From: Adenanthera pavonina
Lineage: Eukaryota > Streptophyta > Magnoliopsida > Fabales > Fabaceae
Assembly (NCBI GenBank): GCA_026686845.1
Contig: JAIVEN010000015.1
Span: forward strand, 18,891,501 to 18,955,500
DNA length: 64,000 nt
Direction: 5' to 3'
The position numbers were made by a program, and so were the translations under genes. Below are positions 1 through 13,200 of this stretch, in pieces (positions within the stretch are counted from its first letter, which is position 1; each line of letters starts with the position of its first letter). The notes beneath the pieces were generated by a model. That model was not told the DNA's origin, did not search any database, and saw nothing but the letters and a program-made list of their open reading frames with translations.

Positions 1-133
1 ATTTTTTCTTTGTCTTGTTCACTATTTCTATGTTTTGAGGGTGATTTTTGGTCGCTGCATGGTTTTTTTCGGCCTGAGTTTCTACATGGTTATGACTTAC
101 AATAAACTGATGATTTCATCCTTCACTGTTCAG

Positions 134-2538
134 ACAGAGAAGGACAAACATTGTACGGCTCACTTCCATTTGATCTTGAGGTTGGTCATCAGATACTGCC
201 CAAGATGATGCCCTGGGATTTTCCCTCTCAGTTATCTGAACTAATTGAGAAGCAAGTTACCAAGGTAGTAACCACAATGGAAGAAAACTCTAGTTTGCAG
301 GGGTTAGCTGAAGAACAGCTTGACATAAATGAAAAGCACAGTGATTCAGATGTGCAGCAGATGGGGACTGATTATATAGAGGCCAAGAAGATAGAAATGC
401 TTGAGAGGAATGGATGTGTTACTTCTGGCACCCCAGTTACACCTTCTAATCGAAAGATTCAAAGGAAACTTGTAGTGATGTCTGATTCTGAGGATGAGAA
501 TTTAAATAATGGGCATCCTCTGGACATGTGTGATGTTGCTGACAATCGACCATCTCTTGAGGACAACAGTGATTCTCCCTCTAAATTTCAATTGAATAAA
601 AAATACACCAGCCCATCATTTCTTAAGCTGGGTACTGGATTGGAGGATTCAGAGGTGGACCTGGGTCAACATTTTGGAACAGCTGATAATACGCGTTTAA
701 AGGAAACATCAAAGTCATTAGATGTATCCTGTGTTCCAGAATCAACATACGTTCCTGAGACTGTTAATGAAATTGAGACTAACTCTGAAGCAGTGTCTTT
801 TGGCCATCCTACTGGTGCTGTAGAAGTCTCTGTGAATAATGAGTTGCTACCATTCACTTTCAGTGTTTGTAAGCGCTTAGCCAGGTTACCACATAATGAT
901 GATTTGTTGGAAAGTACCGAAGTTCCAGAATCTTCTCAAAAAGAGATTGAGATTGTGCAAGATTTAATGGATGAAAATATGGAAACTGCACCTCTGTATA
1001 GCGTGATGGACGAATGCAGTCGAGTGGATTTCAAAATAAAGTCTAATTTTATTGAACCCTCTCCATTGATGGAGACTGATGTTGTCCATAAATTTTGGAG
1101 AGTACTTCGTGAATGTCGAACAGATTTAAAACAGCATGTTCCCACTGAACAACCGGGTGCTTTTCAAGTTGTTAAACTAGCTTGTGGTATGAGCAATCTA
1201 ATTTCAGATGCTGACTTGCTGTTTGGTAATTACCAGGAAAAAGAATGTGTAAGTTCCTTTTAATGGCTGCAATAAAGTTTTTTGTTCTTTGTGCTGTATC
1301 AATATTATGATAATGATGAATGTGCAGGATATTTTGGAAGCTCCAACTTCACTTTTTAATGAAGCCTCAATTGATTGGTATGATGAGCAAATGATGGTGT
1401 CCACTGTTGCTGAACATGGGTTTTGTTTTTATGCAAAATACTTGTCAGATACTGGATTGGAGTCAGGCTTCGAGAGCAGTGTTGATTTAACTTCGGAGTT
1501 CTTGGCTTCCACAACTAACATAATGGCTCTGGGCTATTTATCTAGAGAGGGCCTCTCGAACCGCACTAACTTCTGTACTGGAAAGGACTTGGTGAACAAG
1601 TCAAAAAATGATTTGCCAGACAGGTATTTATTCTTGCTGCCATATTGTAGTGAATAAACATAATTTCTGCCATTCACCTATTTGATTATACACATATCCA
1701 TGCATGGTAATCATCCTTCCGCATTAATTATTTACAGAAGCTTCTGTCGAATTGGATATTATTATTAAACAGAATTTTTTTGGGGCAAAACTACTCACTA
1801 TTGTCATCCACTTTGAAACTCGCAGCAAAACTGATTGAAAATTTATACGTTTTATCCGGGAAAAAAAAATCCCTAGCAGAGTCATCCTTTTCCTTTTCGT
1901 TTGAACTTTCTTTCGATATACTAATTTAGACTGATTCTTTAACTTTACATTTTTATATTGTTATAGCTTTTGTTGCTGCTACTACTAATACTAAACAGTC
2001 CGCTGATATTCAGTTGAAAGCTGAATTATTTTAATTTCTTTCTTGTGATACTTTTCATTTATTTATACTGTATTTTGGACATGCTTTTACGGCAACCTTA
2101 CTTTGGGAGCCTTCAACACAGACAAATGCAGGCGTCACTGTTCGATGTAGTCCAGTCCATTGTTCCTGCAAGATTATCTTTAGCATTGAAAGGCGTTGCA
2201 TTCAGTGAATATCTATCTTCACTGCGCCTTATTGCAAGGTTAGAAGCTTTCCGCATATCTCAAGGTGCTGAAAAGATAAGAAGGCGAAGGTATATGTTTC
2301 TGAAGAAAATTCTGTGATTTTCGGAACCCTTTACATTGATTGGAAAAATTAATCCTGGCATCACTTAAATAGTTTCTTAATTTGCATTATGTTTCAATGC
2401 AGGGTGCGGGGTGTTCAACATTATTTGAGCAAGGGTTCTGTGATGTTGTCGCTTGAAGATATATCATTGTTGTGCGAGGGAGGTTTATACAGAAAGATTT
2501 TTTCACAGCATACTGGGGCCGCAAGACAAGGTGGATAG
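134..2538 (+). CDS. ATAD5/Elg1-like AAA+ protein, C-terminal 570 residues (5' part outside window)
   Basis: Nuclear clamp-unloader subunit: ATAD5/Elg1 forms an RFC-like complex that removes PCNA from DNA after replication. Exons 134-1248, 1328-1623, about 2122-2289 and 2403-2538 join in frame (GT-AG) to a TAG stop. Bases 1-133 are the tail of an intron; an acceptor at 138 is also possible. The first residues carry the plant ATAD5 signature LPFDLEVGHQILPK...PWDFPSQLSELIEK, and the last exons give ARLEAFRISQGAEK, then RRRVRGVQHYLSKG, as in plant homologues. The region between is acidic and Ser-rich (about residues 50-290), as expected for the poorly conserved linker. Walker A/B motifs are not here; they should lie upstream. 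The start of exon 3 is uncertain: an AG 12 bases earlier (exon start 2110) is also in frame. A family match from memory, not from a search. Confidence 0.82.
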
Positions 2539-3701
2539 CAACTTTACATTATTCAACGCTTCGGCATAGGTCTCATAATATATTCCTTCTTCAATTTACA
2601 CCCAGGCATTCAGAAGAATGCATTGATGACTAGTATAAGATGAGGTTCGTACGGTCGTGGGCTGAGAGTGTAAATTAAACCAACAGAAATAGCTTTAGAG
2701 TCCGGAGAGACAGGAATTAGCCTGTTTCAGTAAAATGATTTGATTAAAGCTTAGGTTTCTTTTTTTTTAGTAGTGAAAACTGAAAAGTAAAGCTTAGTCA
2801 TTTAAAAAAATTGATTAAAAAAATAAAGCTTGAAGTGATTAATCCATTGTGTGCATATTATTTGAACAATGTTATATTCAACTAAATTTCTCTAACTGTT
2901 TCTAGATCACATCAAAATTATGATCCAAGAAAAAGTTGTCTTGCTCCTCGAAATAGCCTGAGCAAATGCCCGCATGAAAGCTGGGTGTCCATCGTTGATG
3001 GGCTTTAGCACTTCAATTTGAATTGAACCGAGTCGTAACTATTTTGTGCTAAAAAATCGTAAAATAGCTTTAATATTATTGTCAAATTGCAAAAGTGAGC
3101 CTTGCAGCATCGTATTGACTAGTGAATTAAGTTATATAAAATTGTGAAAAAATTGAGACAGTAATATGGCTTGAGACTGCTAAAGTGCTAAATAAATTGT
3201 TTATTTATTATTTTTGTTGCCAATAAGTTGCTTGTTAATGTTAAAGGGAGGCAGAGATGAGAGTGCCATTATAGTGCTTGATTGGATAAGTGATGGAACT
3301 TTTAAAGAATACTTTTATGTAGCTATAATCACTGATACAGCCATAAAGTCTCCGGCAAGTGTTCCCAAAGCATTGAGGTAGATTGCCGAAGTAAAAAAAG
3401 GGACTTATAATATTGCGAATTTCCTCAAATGAAAATTGAACATGGTGGTCGAAAATCAGCATAGAGGACTGCTACGAATGGATGAATAAGAGATCCCTTG
3501 GACAGAAGAATTTTTTTTTTTTTTCCCAGCACGTATTACGTGCAGACACACGTTGCAGGATGTTGAAGAGAAAAACTAAGAAATAATCAAAGAGATAAAA
3601 CTAATGAGCAGCATCAAAACGCACAAAATCTGCAGAGTCAGTTGGCATAGTCTCCAGGAGCACTATGTTGTCTTCTCCACTATGGGCCCTCTTTACTGGA
3701 T

Positions 3702-3749
3702 GATCTGCACATCTCAGTGCCTTGCGGTGCCCCTGGAGATGTGCAGATC
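3702..3749. repeat. Perfect 14-bp inverted repeat (hairpin), 20-base loop
   Basis: The arm gatctgcacatctc at 3702-3715 is the exact reverse complement of 3736-3749. The loop 3716-3735 is GC-rich compared with its surroundings. No gene is near. It could be a small-RNA-type hairpin, a MITE remnant or chance; nothing else distinguishes these. Confidence 0.6.
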
Positions 3750-4786
3750 AAAATATAAAAATAGGGCACTTCTGAAAGTGAGGAACAGAACACAAAATAT
3801 AAAAATATGCCATGTTGTTGGGCTACACAATATACTAGTTAGTAAGAACACGGGTTTAAATTTTGCTGTTGTTGTTAATGTGAGGATCTTATTAATAGTT
3901 AATCTCTAAGTGCTTTTAGAGCTATAAGGCTTATTTTGACCTTACTTTGACCTCAGTGAGTATTAAATTTTTTATAATTGAAGAAATACAACATTATACC
4001 ATGAAACAAAAGTGGAGGGGGTACAGTTTACCCAAAAAAAATAGAGGGGTACATGGGGACCCAATCGCTTTCCTTTAAAAAGTTAAAAAATATTAAACAT
4101 TCAAGATCAAGATTTTGACCCTCAATCTGGAAGTGTCACCTGCTTTAGATTTTTCCCATATTCTGATACTTTTAGAAGTTTCTTTTGAACTTCCTCAATC
4201 TGGAATTGTTGCTTTAACTCTCTGCGCTAAAAAAAAATGTAATAAAACAAGGAGCAGGTAAATCACTTTGAGGGCTGGAGGGGTGCGGAGCTTTCAACTT
4301 CATCTTCGGATAAATGGTCATAACAAATTTGATTTCAATGGAGTCATCATCATTGTAAGACGCCAACAGGCTTTTGTACTGACGTGGCTGTATTATTGAG
4401 TAAATATGGTACTTATTAACTTGTCATGATTGTTGAAACCTATTGCGGACAAGTCTGTGATTGCTTGCTCATGCTTTGGCATTGCATGCCAAACCTGACA
4501 TTCAAATTCGACTTGATGCTTTATTTTGTTTTGTTCGGTTTGGTCCCCAACTCTCCACAACTTTGTGACCTGAAACTTCATATCTAATTATTACCCTCAC
4601 TCTCTCCCGGCTTTTTCTTTCTCTTTTTGAAACCCCACCACCATACTCCCCGGACCAAATATTCGTAGAAACATCCAGATTTTCCCACAATTTCTCACTA
4701 ACCATCTCATGCACAAGGATTTATCTTTTTTCTGATTAAAAAATGCATGAGACTAATTGGAGCCGATATAACCAAAACAGGAATTT

Positions 4787-4937
4787 AAAAACACAATACA
4801 CCATTCCCCCATGAAGTTTGGCAAGTACGTAGTACTAAAAACACAATACACCATTCCCACGATTTCTCACAACCCATTTCATGAAATTCGAGCAGATAGA
4901 GCCAAAACAGCAAGTTAAAAACACAATACACCATCCC
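4787..4937. repeat. Three copies of an ~18-base motif within a degenerate repeat
   Basis: The string aaaacacaatacaccat occurs at about 4787, 4837 and 4917. Copies 1 and 3 extend further on both sides (nnnagccnatataaccaaaacag upstream and an aagtttgg-like stretch downstream), so this is a local, decayed duplication of about 50-130 bases. Confidence 0.6.
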
Positions 4938-7900
4938 CATAAAATTTGGTAAGTTAAAGAGTGTTCACTAAAAGAAACAACTTTTTGGGAAGAAAAAAGG
5001 CAAATATATTTATAAACTACTGGATGTACAATGTCTTCAACAGTGTTCTTTCATCATTGTCGAAGGGGGGAAATTCCGTGCAGATTAACAACACTAATTA
5101 CTTATTTTATTGCAGACACAGTCCAGGGTCCGCGCCCATATTATTATCATGCCTAGTCGCATAGCATATGAAAGAATATGTCGATACCATTTGATATTTA
5201 AATCTAAATGACTTCACGATTTGCGAAGATGCAGGTTGCTGAACGCTAATTCGTCTGTATTCTACTTTTTTGAAATCCTCCCTCATCAGAATCATCGCCT
5301 CCATGTACATCCAATCAAGTCCCTGTGGTGTTGATTGTCATTTCATTTCTAAATTCACAAGCTCAAACTTTCATAAATTTCATTTCCAGATAAACGGTCG
5401 TCGGAGTGATCTTGGTCTTAAATCACCATTCCCTTCAACTCTGGAACGGACCCCAGCAGAATACTCTACCACAACCATTCCATTTGAATAAAAGTCTAGC
5501 CATTGAAGTGAAGCCAAATAAATCCCTTATCCCTTGTACGGAGGATACATGCATAGCATATATGGCCATGCAATAGCAGCCCATTCATGTATTAATAACT
5601 CGTAAGGATGCGGAAGCAGAACCTTTTACTACTTTAGTAGTACTAAATTGAATTTAATGATCAATTAAATATTGATTAATTATATTAACAGAGAATAGAG
5701 AGTGGCGATTTTGAGCCAACGTACGAACCATCGGTCTGAAGTTATTAATCTGATCAACCAATTGACGAAAATGAAAATCACGTTAATGCAACCTGACACA
5801 TCTATGAGAAGTAGAAGAACCGTGTGACTCTTCACTTGAGAACAAGTGGAGGACCATCTTCATTCTTCACTACACCAGTTAGAATTTGATTTCATTTTAA
5901 AATTTTTCAAAGGAGGTAGTTACATGAGCGCCAGTGGAGTAATGAGGATAGGTAATTGGATTGCTTTTAATCATATAATAAAATGCAGAGAAAGACCCAG
6001 AAGAATATTAGGAAAGTTCTAACATAGAATTTTTGGATCAATAATTTTTCTCAAAACATGTTTTATAAAATTTAATAATGATGTGTGATTCATGTGATTA
6101 GGAAAATAAGATTGATGTTATTATACCCATCCAGGATGGAGGCAGACGCAGGCTTGAATGGTAAATAAGAGAAGTGGGAAAGGGTAAAATGGTAAAATGA
6201 TTGCAGCGAGTTTCCCGGGATCAATAATTTGTAAGTACGGCCTTTCTGAGAAGTGAGTGCGACTTCGTCTTCTATAACTCATCACCATCCAAACTCAAAC
6301 AAAACCCAATTCACGAGGGGTCCCAATTCTGACACCCCCTAGCCCTCCTTCATCTGTACACGTAACTATTTACAACGAATTTCCTTTTTTATGAGTACTA
6401 TTATATTTTCGAAATTGCCCTTGTTACTGGTATTTATTATTATAGGCTGTCTGCTCAGGATTCTTTTACTGTTGTCTGACAACTGACGAGTGAACCGTAA
6501 GTAAAGAAACCCATTATAGGTTTGCTTTTGTTTTTATTTGTATGTTTTAACTTTTAATATTTCTATATACACAGACACCACAATGTTAGTCTAATACTAT
6601 ATATTGCTACTTTGTTTTTTTGCCTGATACTATATTGCTGCTTAAACAAGCCAATATCAGTTCTAAAGAACGCAGCGCAGTATGAAGAGAATTCACCAGA
6701 AAAACAAGGGAAGAGGATTATGGGATAAGAGGGAAATTAAATAATTTCTATTTGGTTTTATATAAAATGTTGGTTGTTTTAGGGTTTATTTGGATGGAAT
6801 TTTTTGGAAAAACTTTAAAGGAAGGAGAAAAGATTGGAAGGGATTAATCTGATCCCTTTATTTGATTAAGAAAATTGGAGGGGATTGGGGATTTAATTTT
6901 CCTAATCCTTTCTTCCACCCATTAACTTCTTCCTTTTAAATTGAAATTTTTTTGGAGGGAATTGGGCACTTTCAAATCTCTTTTTAAATCAAATAAATAT
7001 TTTTTAAAATTCTTCTAATTTCTTATTCTCTAATATCATAAAATAAAAAAATTTTAAAATTTTTTCAATTTCTTTATTTTTAATCTTTTTTATTAAAAAT
7101 CCTTTCGATCTTCTCTTCTTCTTTGCATACCCTTACATATTTCTCTTGCATCTTGTGCCCGCGAAACTTCAATTATGTTCTCCTTAAGTGGCCCCTCACG
7201 CCTATTATAGGCCATGTAGCTCGAGTCTCAGACAATAAATTTTTTGCATTTAGATGGTGAGGTTATTCCCAGGAACTCTCTAGTTACAGTGGTTGTAGTT
7301 TCCCTTTCAATTTCACCCTACACCTAGAATGATGACACAGATCCAGACTTCCTCATTTGTGCTTCTGCTTCCCAAAAAAAAATGGAGCTGCCTTAATTAC
7401 ACGTTTATATTCCCTACAGTTCATTATACAAGTTATGTCTCATATAAAGAATTAAAAGTTAATTAATTCATTAAACCGTTTTTTCTTAGTATTTGTATAG
7501 AACACATTAAATTCTAATATAACATTAATTAGAATAAAAATTAAAAATAAAAATAACTACTAAAAAATAATTCCCACCATATAATATCTAAATATAATTT
7601 ATATTTTGATAAAAATAATTTTGCAACTTATATTATGTTCAGAAATAGTATGCAAAATGATGATATACAATCATATCCATACATATACTATATGGAATCT
7701 CATCATAATGATTTGGAAATGCTAGAGGACTGTGCACGCCAGAATGCACATTTCCACTCAGGCTCTTGAAGCATTGCGACCATGTATCACTGAGAGTGAA
7801 TCAATTTTTATTATAATAAGATCTAATGGTTCTGGGAGTCGCCTGTGTAAGTGAGTTTAGAAGATGGACCCCTTGAGATCATGGGCATCATGTAGCATGA

Positions 7901-8390
7901 GGTAGCCCATCATACCATATGGCATCATGGGTCATGGGTAACTTGCTTGTTTTTATATGCGAAGCTCTCAAAAGTCGGTCTATCTATGATGACACAAGAT
8001 GTCGAAGTGTTGTACATAGGGAATCTGAAATCTGAAACAGAGAAATAGATGAAAGAGATCGTACAAAGATCCTCTGTTCCATCATCAAAGCACACTGCAC
8101 CGTTCTTCATTCATCACACTCCATCTCTCTAGAATAAAGCCACAATTAACCAGGGATTCCCGTGACCCTTCAATCTGCACACAGATAAATCATAACACCC
8201 CCCCCTACCCCCCTCCCCTAACTTCCATCACCCATTCCAATCCCAACACCTTCATCTTTCTCTCTCTCTCCTGTGGAATAATTTGTCATGACCTCTGATA
8301 CACTCTAGCATCCTACCCACCTTTCATTCTCTCTTCAGCTCGTGACAGAATACAAATCAGGCACAAAGGGGTGCGTGTATAAGAACGAGG

Positions 8391-9642
8391 ATGCATAGCT
8401 CGGGCTCATTTCTGAGGCAGTTAAGTGCGAAGGAGGCTTGGAGATCAGCATCAGACAGGTGGGCTGCGATCAACAACTATAGCAGTGGTGGGTGCGAGGG
8501 AAGTGTGAATCAAATGGAAGGGTTTAGTGGCATGTATGGGGATGAAGACAATGGGATGGTGGTTAGGAAGAGAGTGATGGTGGTGGTTGATCCCACTTCA
8601 CATTCCAAGCATGCTCTGATGTGGGCACTCACCCACGTTGCAAATAAGGGTGATTTGCTCACTTTGCTTCACGTTATCCCTCCCTATAAGGGCTCTGATT
8701 CTTCCTCTTGTTCTACCTATCTTGTCAACTATCTAGGGTCCCTCTGCAAAGATTGCAGGCCAGAGGTATATCTGTTTCATGTTCAACTTTTATGGTCATT
8801 TTTCAGTCAGATAATTTAAAATCTATGCTTCTCGTCTTGAGATTGAGTTGTATTTGTCAACAGAGGACGCTATGTTCTGTCCTGCGTGCATTTTCCTTTT
8901 TTTTTATACATATTATATGAGTTTTGTCTTGAGAGCTAGGCCGGGGATCGTCACAGGGCTTGCTAGATCTTGAATCGAGCTATTTTTGACAGCTCCAAAG
9001 CTGTTCAAAAAGAGGGAAGTGGAAACTCCTTTTTCTTTAACATTTCTTTTGCCATAATTTTTAGTCACCCTTTTCTCTTCTTCCGAGGGCAAAGAGTCTG
9101 ACTGTCAGTTTCCTGCATTCATCTCCTCCTTTACTTCCACTAGTCCAGAGAGATAACATGGGAGTTCAGATTTTTCAGTTTTTCTTTTCCACATCTCCCC
9201 CCTTTGAGTTTATTTATTGATTATTAATACTGATAATAATGTGTTGGTGTGTCACAGGTGGAAGTGGAAGCACTTGTAATTCAGGGGCCAAAACTGGCCA
9301 CCGTTTTGAATCAAGTGAAGAAGCTGGAGGTTTCTGTCTTGGTATTGGGCCAAAAGAAGCCACCATCCTCTCTCTTCAACTGGTTAGATTCTTATGCTAT
9401 TCTAACTTTCTAAGACATAGATCTCAGACAAGAGAAAACTAACTCTTTTTTGAAAGTCAAGTATCTTAATCAGTTGTGTTTCTGGCAGCTTGTGTGGAAG
9501 TAGCAGCAGCACAGAGGAATTTGTAGAGCATTGCATCAACAACGCAGAGTGCTTGGCAATAGGAGTGAGGAAGCGAGGCCAAGGGACAAATGGCTACTTC
9601 ATCAGCACTAGATGGCAGAAGAACTTCTGGCTACTGGCTTAA
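8391..9642 (+). CDS. Universal stress protein-like (adenine nucleotide alpha-hydrolase fold), 217 aa
   Basis: Exons 8391-8765, 9258-9382 and 9489-9642 splice in frame to a TAA stop (654 nt, 217 aa). Residues 1-55 are a plant-type leader beginning MHSSGSFLRQLSAKEAW. The USP fold starts near residue 61 with RKRVMVVVDPTSHSKHALMWAL (beta1-alphaA), then GDLLTLLHVIPP (beta2). Exon 2 supplies VEVEALVIQGPKLATVL and VSVLVLGQKKPP. The C-terminus ends STRWQKNFWLLA, a hallmark of a small plant subgroup of USP-like proteins. The usual ATP-binding motif G-x2-G-x9-G-S/T is not evident, so ATP binding is doubtful. Soluble, probably cytosolic or nuclear; its biochemical role is not established. It reads toward the convergent transporter gene, 645 bp away. 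The ATG is the first in frame after a pyrimidine-rich leader. Confidence 0.85.
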
Positions 9643-10287
9643 AACTTATAAACCGCTAGTAACTACTTAGGATCGTCTCACAAATATGATAAGTGTGGAG
9701 AATAACCTACCATGTTAATTGTTAAATGTAGCATCTATTCTATTTCACCCTGTATCTACTAACTCCATCATCCTTGCACTAATCATATGTGATTTGAGGG
9801 TACAACTTAATATTAATGTTGATTTTATATGAATGAGTGTTGAATATGATTATGGACTGTTCTACTCATGAGCAAATACTTCTTAATTTTTTACTATATT
9901 ATTGATGACCATTTAAAAGATTTTAACAATGGGCTGAGTAGAAGTTGTAGAGAATTTCTAGTAAAATTGTTGCTGAGATCAAATCAAATCAATATTTGCG
10001 GAACACCGCCTCTGTAGCGAGAACAAATGAATCATTTACCATAGGACTTGAAAATCCTATTCACCGTGAACAAGACAGGGAAATAGAGCACAAGCAGAAA
10101 TTCCTATGAAGGGAAGAGAACGCCATGGGAATAAATGACGCCAGAAAACAGAGCCAAGATAAAAAGAACATGTATTTAAATTTGTGGGCATCTAATGGAA
10201 CGAATAACTGAAAAACACTTCTTCCCTTGTACCTTCAGCTAGTTACTCCCCTGCAAACGGCAGAAAAGTCTGAAATAGCTAACGTAA
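9643..10287. other. Intergenic between two convergent genes
   Basis: This should contain both 3' UTRs. No further gene, repeat or structured element is evident. Confidence 0.5.
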
Positions 10288-13200
10288 TTAGACCTTATCA
10301 TCCAATTTATCATTTACAAGAGGATGCAGCTCCATCTTACTCCTAGGAGTTCGGGGTGTTCGAGGGGTTCCTGAAACCGGTGGTGGCTGTTGGGATAGCA
10401 TTTGCCGGACATAGCCGTAGAAAGTGCAGCCAACAAGAGTCACCGCACATCCGAAAGCATTTGAAGCCGAAATTGGGTTCTTAAATATCAGCCAAGAAAC
10501 AAGGACTGCAACAGCAACCTGCACAAATAGTGTGATTCATTAATGTTACTTTGAAAGAAAGGATTACTATTATACAGGACAAGATCACAATTTTTAGACA
10601 TGCACTTGGTGATAAACAAGCCAGACTATCAAGAAAGAAGCCAAACTTTTTCGAGGCACCATTTTAATGACAATGTGTGTAATATAGAGATTCTCATTTT
10701 GGTTAATGAGTTGAACCGACTAAATATAAAAATGATGAGTTCATGGGCTATGATTGAAGACAAACAATAGACTAGCTTGAAACACCTAGATCAGCCTCAT
10801 ATCTTACCTTGAGGTTTCCAGCAACATTAAATGTGACGGCAGTGGTGGAGTGAATCACATAAAAAATGGAGAAGTTAAGGCAGAAAGCCAAAACCCCTGA
10901 ACTCAAAATAATGGTGAGGGCCGACCAAGGATAAGGATGAGTATCAAGCCACTCAACAACTCCTTTGCCTTCAAGTAACATTGCAGGTGCTGCCAAGATC
11001 ATGGTTGCTAAAGGTGCCATGTAATAAACTGTGTTTATGCTAAAGATAAACAAAAAGATATATCAGCTTCCATACAGCAGCAAAATCAAGCCCAAGGAGT
11101 TCAGAGAGAAACCAGACACTTAAAAAAATACAAACCCACTTACACCATCACCAAAGGAAAATAAAAAAAGAAAGTGACAATTTCAAAAACTTAGGACCGT
11201 GGGGGAGTTGATTGAAAATGCATCTATAGAAGCCAACACACAAACTGCTTAGCCACAAATTATATAATTTTATTCTTGATATTGCTTGCAAGAAGTATAT
11301 CCATTTAAAAAAAAAGACCAAATACCAACACAAGACAAACTATTTAATTCTACCTATCACCAAAATACAAATAAATATCTAATCAACAACAACATTAGCC
11401 TTATCTCGTTATGTGAAATCGGCTACATGAATCATATAATACAATTGGACTCTATATAAAAAACTATCTTTTTTGATAAATCATTTATCAAGAAATCCCA
11501 TCTTATAAACTCCCTCAATGGTGCATCTATGTAGCCGAAACCATCTATGTAGCATATAACTATTGAATACGATATGTTTGGAAGCATATAAATGAAGTGG
11601 TGCCTAAGAGAATTTATGCAACCTCACAATTAGTCATATAAACTGCAGGATGTCATAGTGGTTTCTATGTGTGTATCCATGATTATGAATATCAAATGCC
11701 ATTATGCCAGAATGAAAGCCAGACCCAATCTAACCGGTGAACCAGTCATTGAACAGGTTTAATTGATCCATAAAACTAGCATTCCAAAAATCCAGTCGAG
11801 CCAGTTAAAACTGGACCAGTACAAGGGTCACTGAATTTTGAAATTTCTTAAGAAGATTTTTTTCCCTATAAACCAGCACAACTCTTATACAAATCTGAAA
11901 ATCTGAAAACGTAAAGTAATGGGAGAAAGAGAGTGTTGAAACAAAGAGGAATTTAAAGAAAAAAATAATATAAGAAACAAAAAACATGTACTTGGCCATC
12001 TCCAATACTTGTCTCCAAGCAGCATCTCTCTCAGATATCAAGGTATTTATCCAAAAATTGCTCCTTCCTCCACCATTTGGTTCTTTTTATAATTTGAGAA
12101 CCTCAAAAGATCAATACTTAATACTCTTAAATTCTTAATTATGGATAGTTTTTATTGTTTAATTAAAAAAATGAATTCTTAAACATCTTGAGATATATCA
12201 AATCAGTAACTTATTATTAGCATTTATTTGTTATATTAGAATTCTAATATGTATAATTCTAAAAATATATATTGAATTATTACCAATTCGATAAATTCTA
12301 ATAATGTCTTCACTAGTCTAATAACCGGTCCCATGTTTTTTTTTTATAAATATTGAGCAAAATTTACAAGAGCAGTTCACTTTAACACCAAAATAGAAAG
12401 GAATTTTTTACACCAACCATGTCAAGTTAAAACCTGCCTACTATCTGAATATTGTACGCAATCATGAAGCTGAATGAGATGCATCTGCAATTATCATTTC
12501 TAACCAAATAATATATTTAATATGCAATTGCTATTATGTCATTAGATAAAATTATTAGTTCTAAGATGCGGGATATTAAATTTCCTTTCCTAACTTTCAA
12601 ACAGAACAAGGACCTTGAAACAAAACCTCCCACATGCCAAGCCTGTTTCTGGTGTAATATCCAGTTAAGTTTAGCCAAACTTGGATCAGGTTGTGATGCT
12701 TCATGGACTACTGAGTCAGTCATATTACACATGATCCTTTTACTATCATGCTTAATGGATGCAGGAACCGGTGCAGTAAATAAACTAAACAGCACCTAAC
12801 AATTTTATAAGCTCTAATAAGGAAATTTAGGAAATCTACAAAGAGGGAAAATGATCTTAAAAACCTATTCTTCAGCAAAAGTAGTAGTAGGTGATACAGA
12901 CACGTATATAAGTGTCAAGTCTACATAGAGAAAACCCCAGAGAGAGAAGAAGTGGAAGAACAAAAGAACAACAAAATGCAAATCTTGAAGAAAAGGCATG
13001 AATAAAGATCCTACCTATCAAATTTGTATCCATGCAGAAGAGATTCCGCAAGGATGGTCTTTGTGGATGTGGCCAAACAACCAAATAATGCCGCGCAAAA
13101 TCCAAACATATTAAAGCTAAGCTCTGTGATGGATGTGAGAAGTATCCCGCCAACAATGGGTACAAGAGAAGCCCAAATACGCCAGTCAAATTGTTTTCTC

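Larger units (their letters stand above)
2539..8390. other. Intergenic, no gene recognised
   Basis: About 5.8 kb of AT-rich DNA. Short open frames (for example 3604-3909, 5270-5491 and the reverse-strand 5107-5310) match nothing I know and show no convincing exon pattern. It holds the hairpin at 3702-3749 and a thrice-repeated motif at 4787-4937. The stretch about 6785-7100 (homopurine runs such as ggaaggagaaaag, then A/T-rich) looks like a decayed MITE without clear ends. 8160-8390 is pyrimidine-rich and probably the promoter/5' UTR of the downstream stress-protein gene. Confidence 0.5.

Noticed and set aside
5107..5491. Overlapping open frames on both strands
   Set aside because: Low-information translations with no motif; probably chance.
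8379..8384. TATA-like tataag just before the USP start codon
   Set aside because: Only about 10 bases from the ATG, too close to serve as a core promoter for it.
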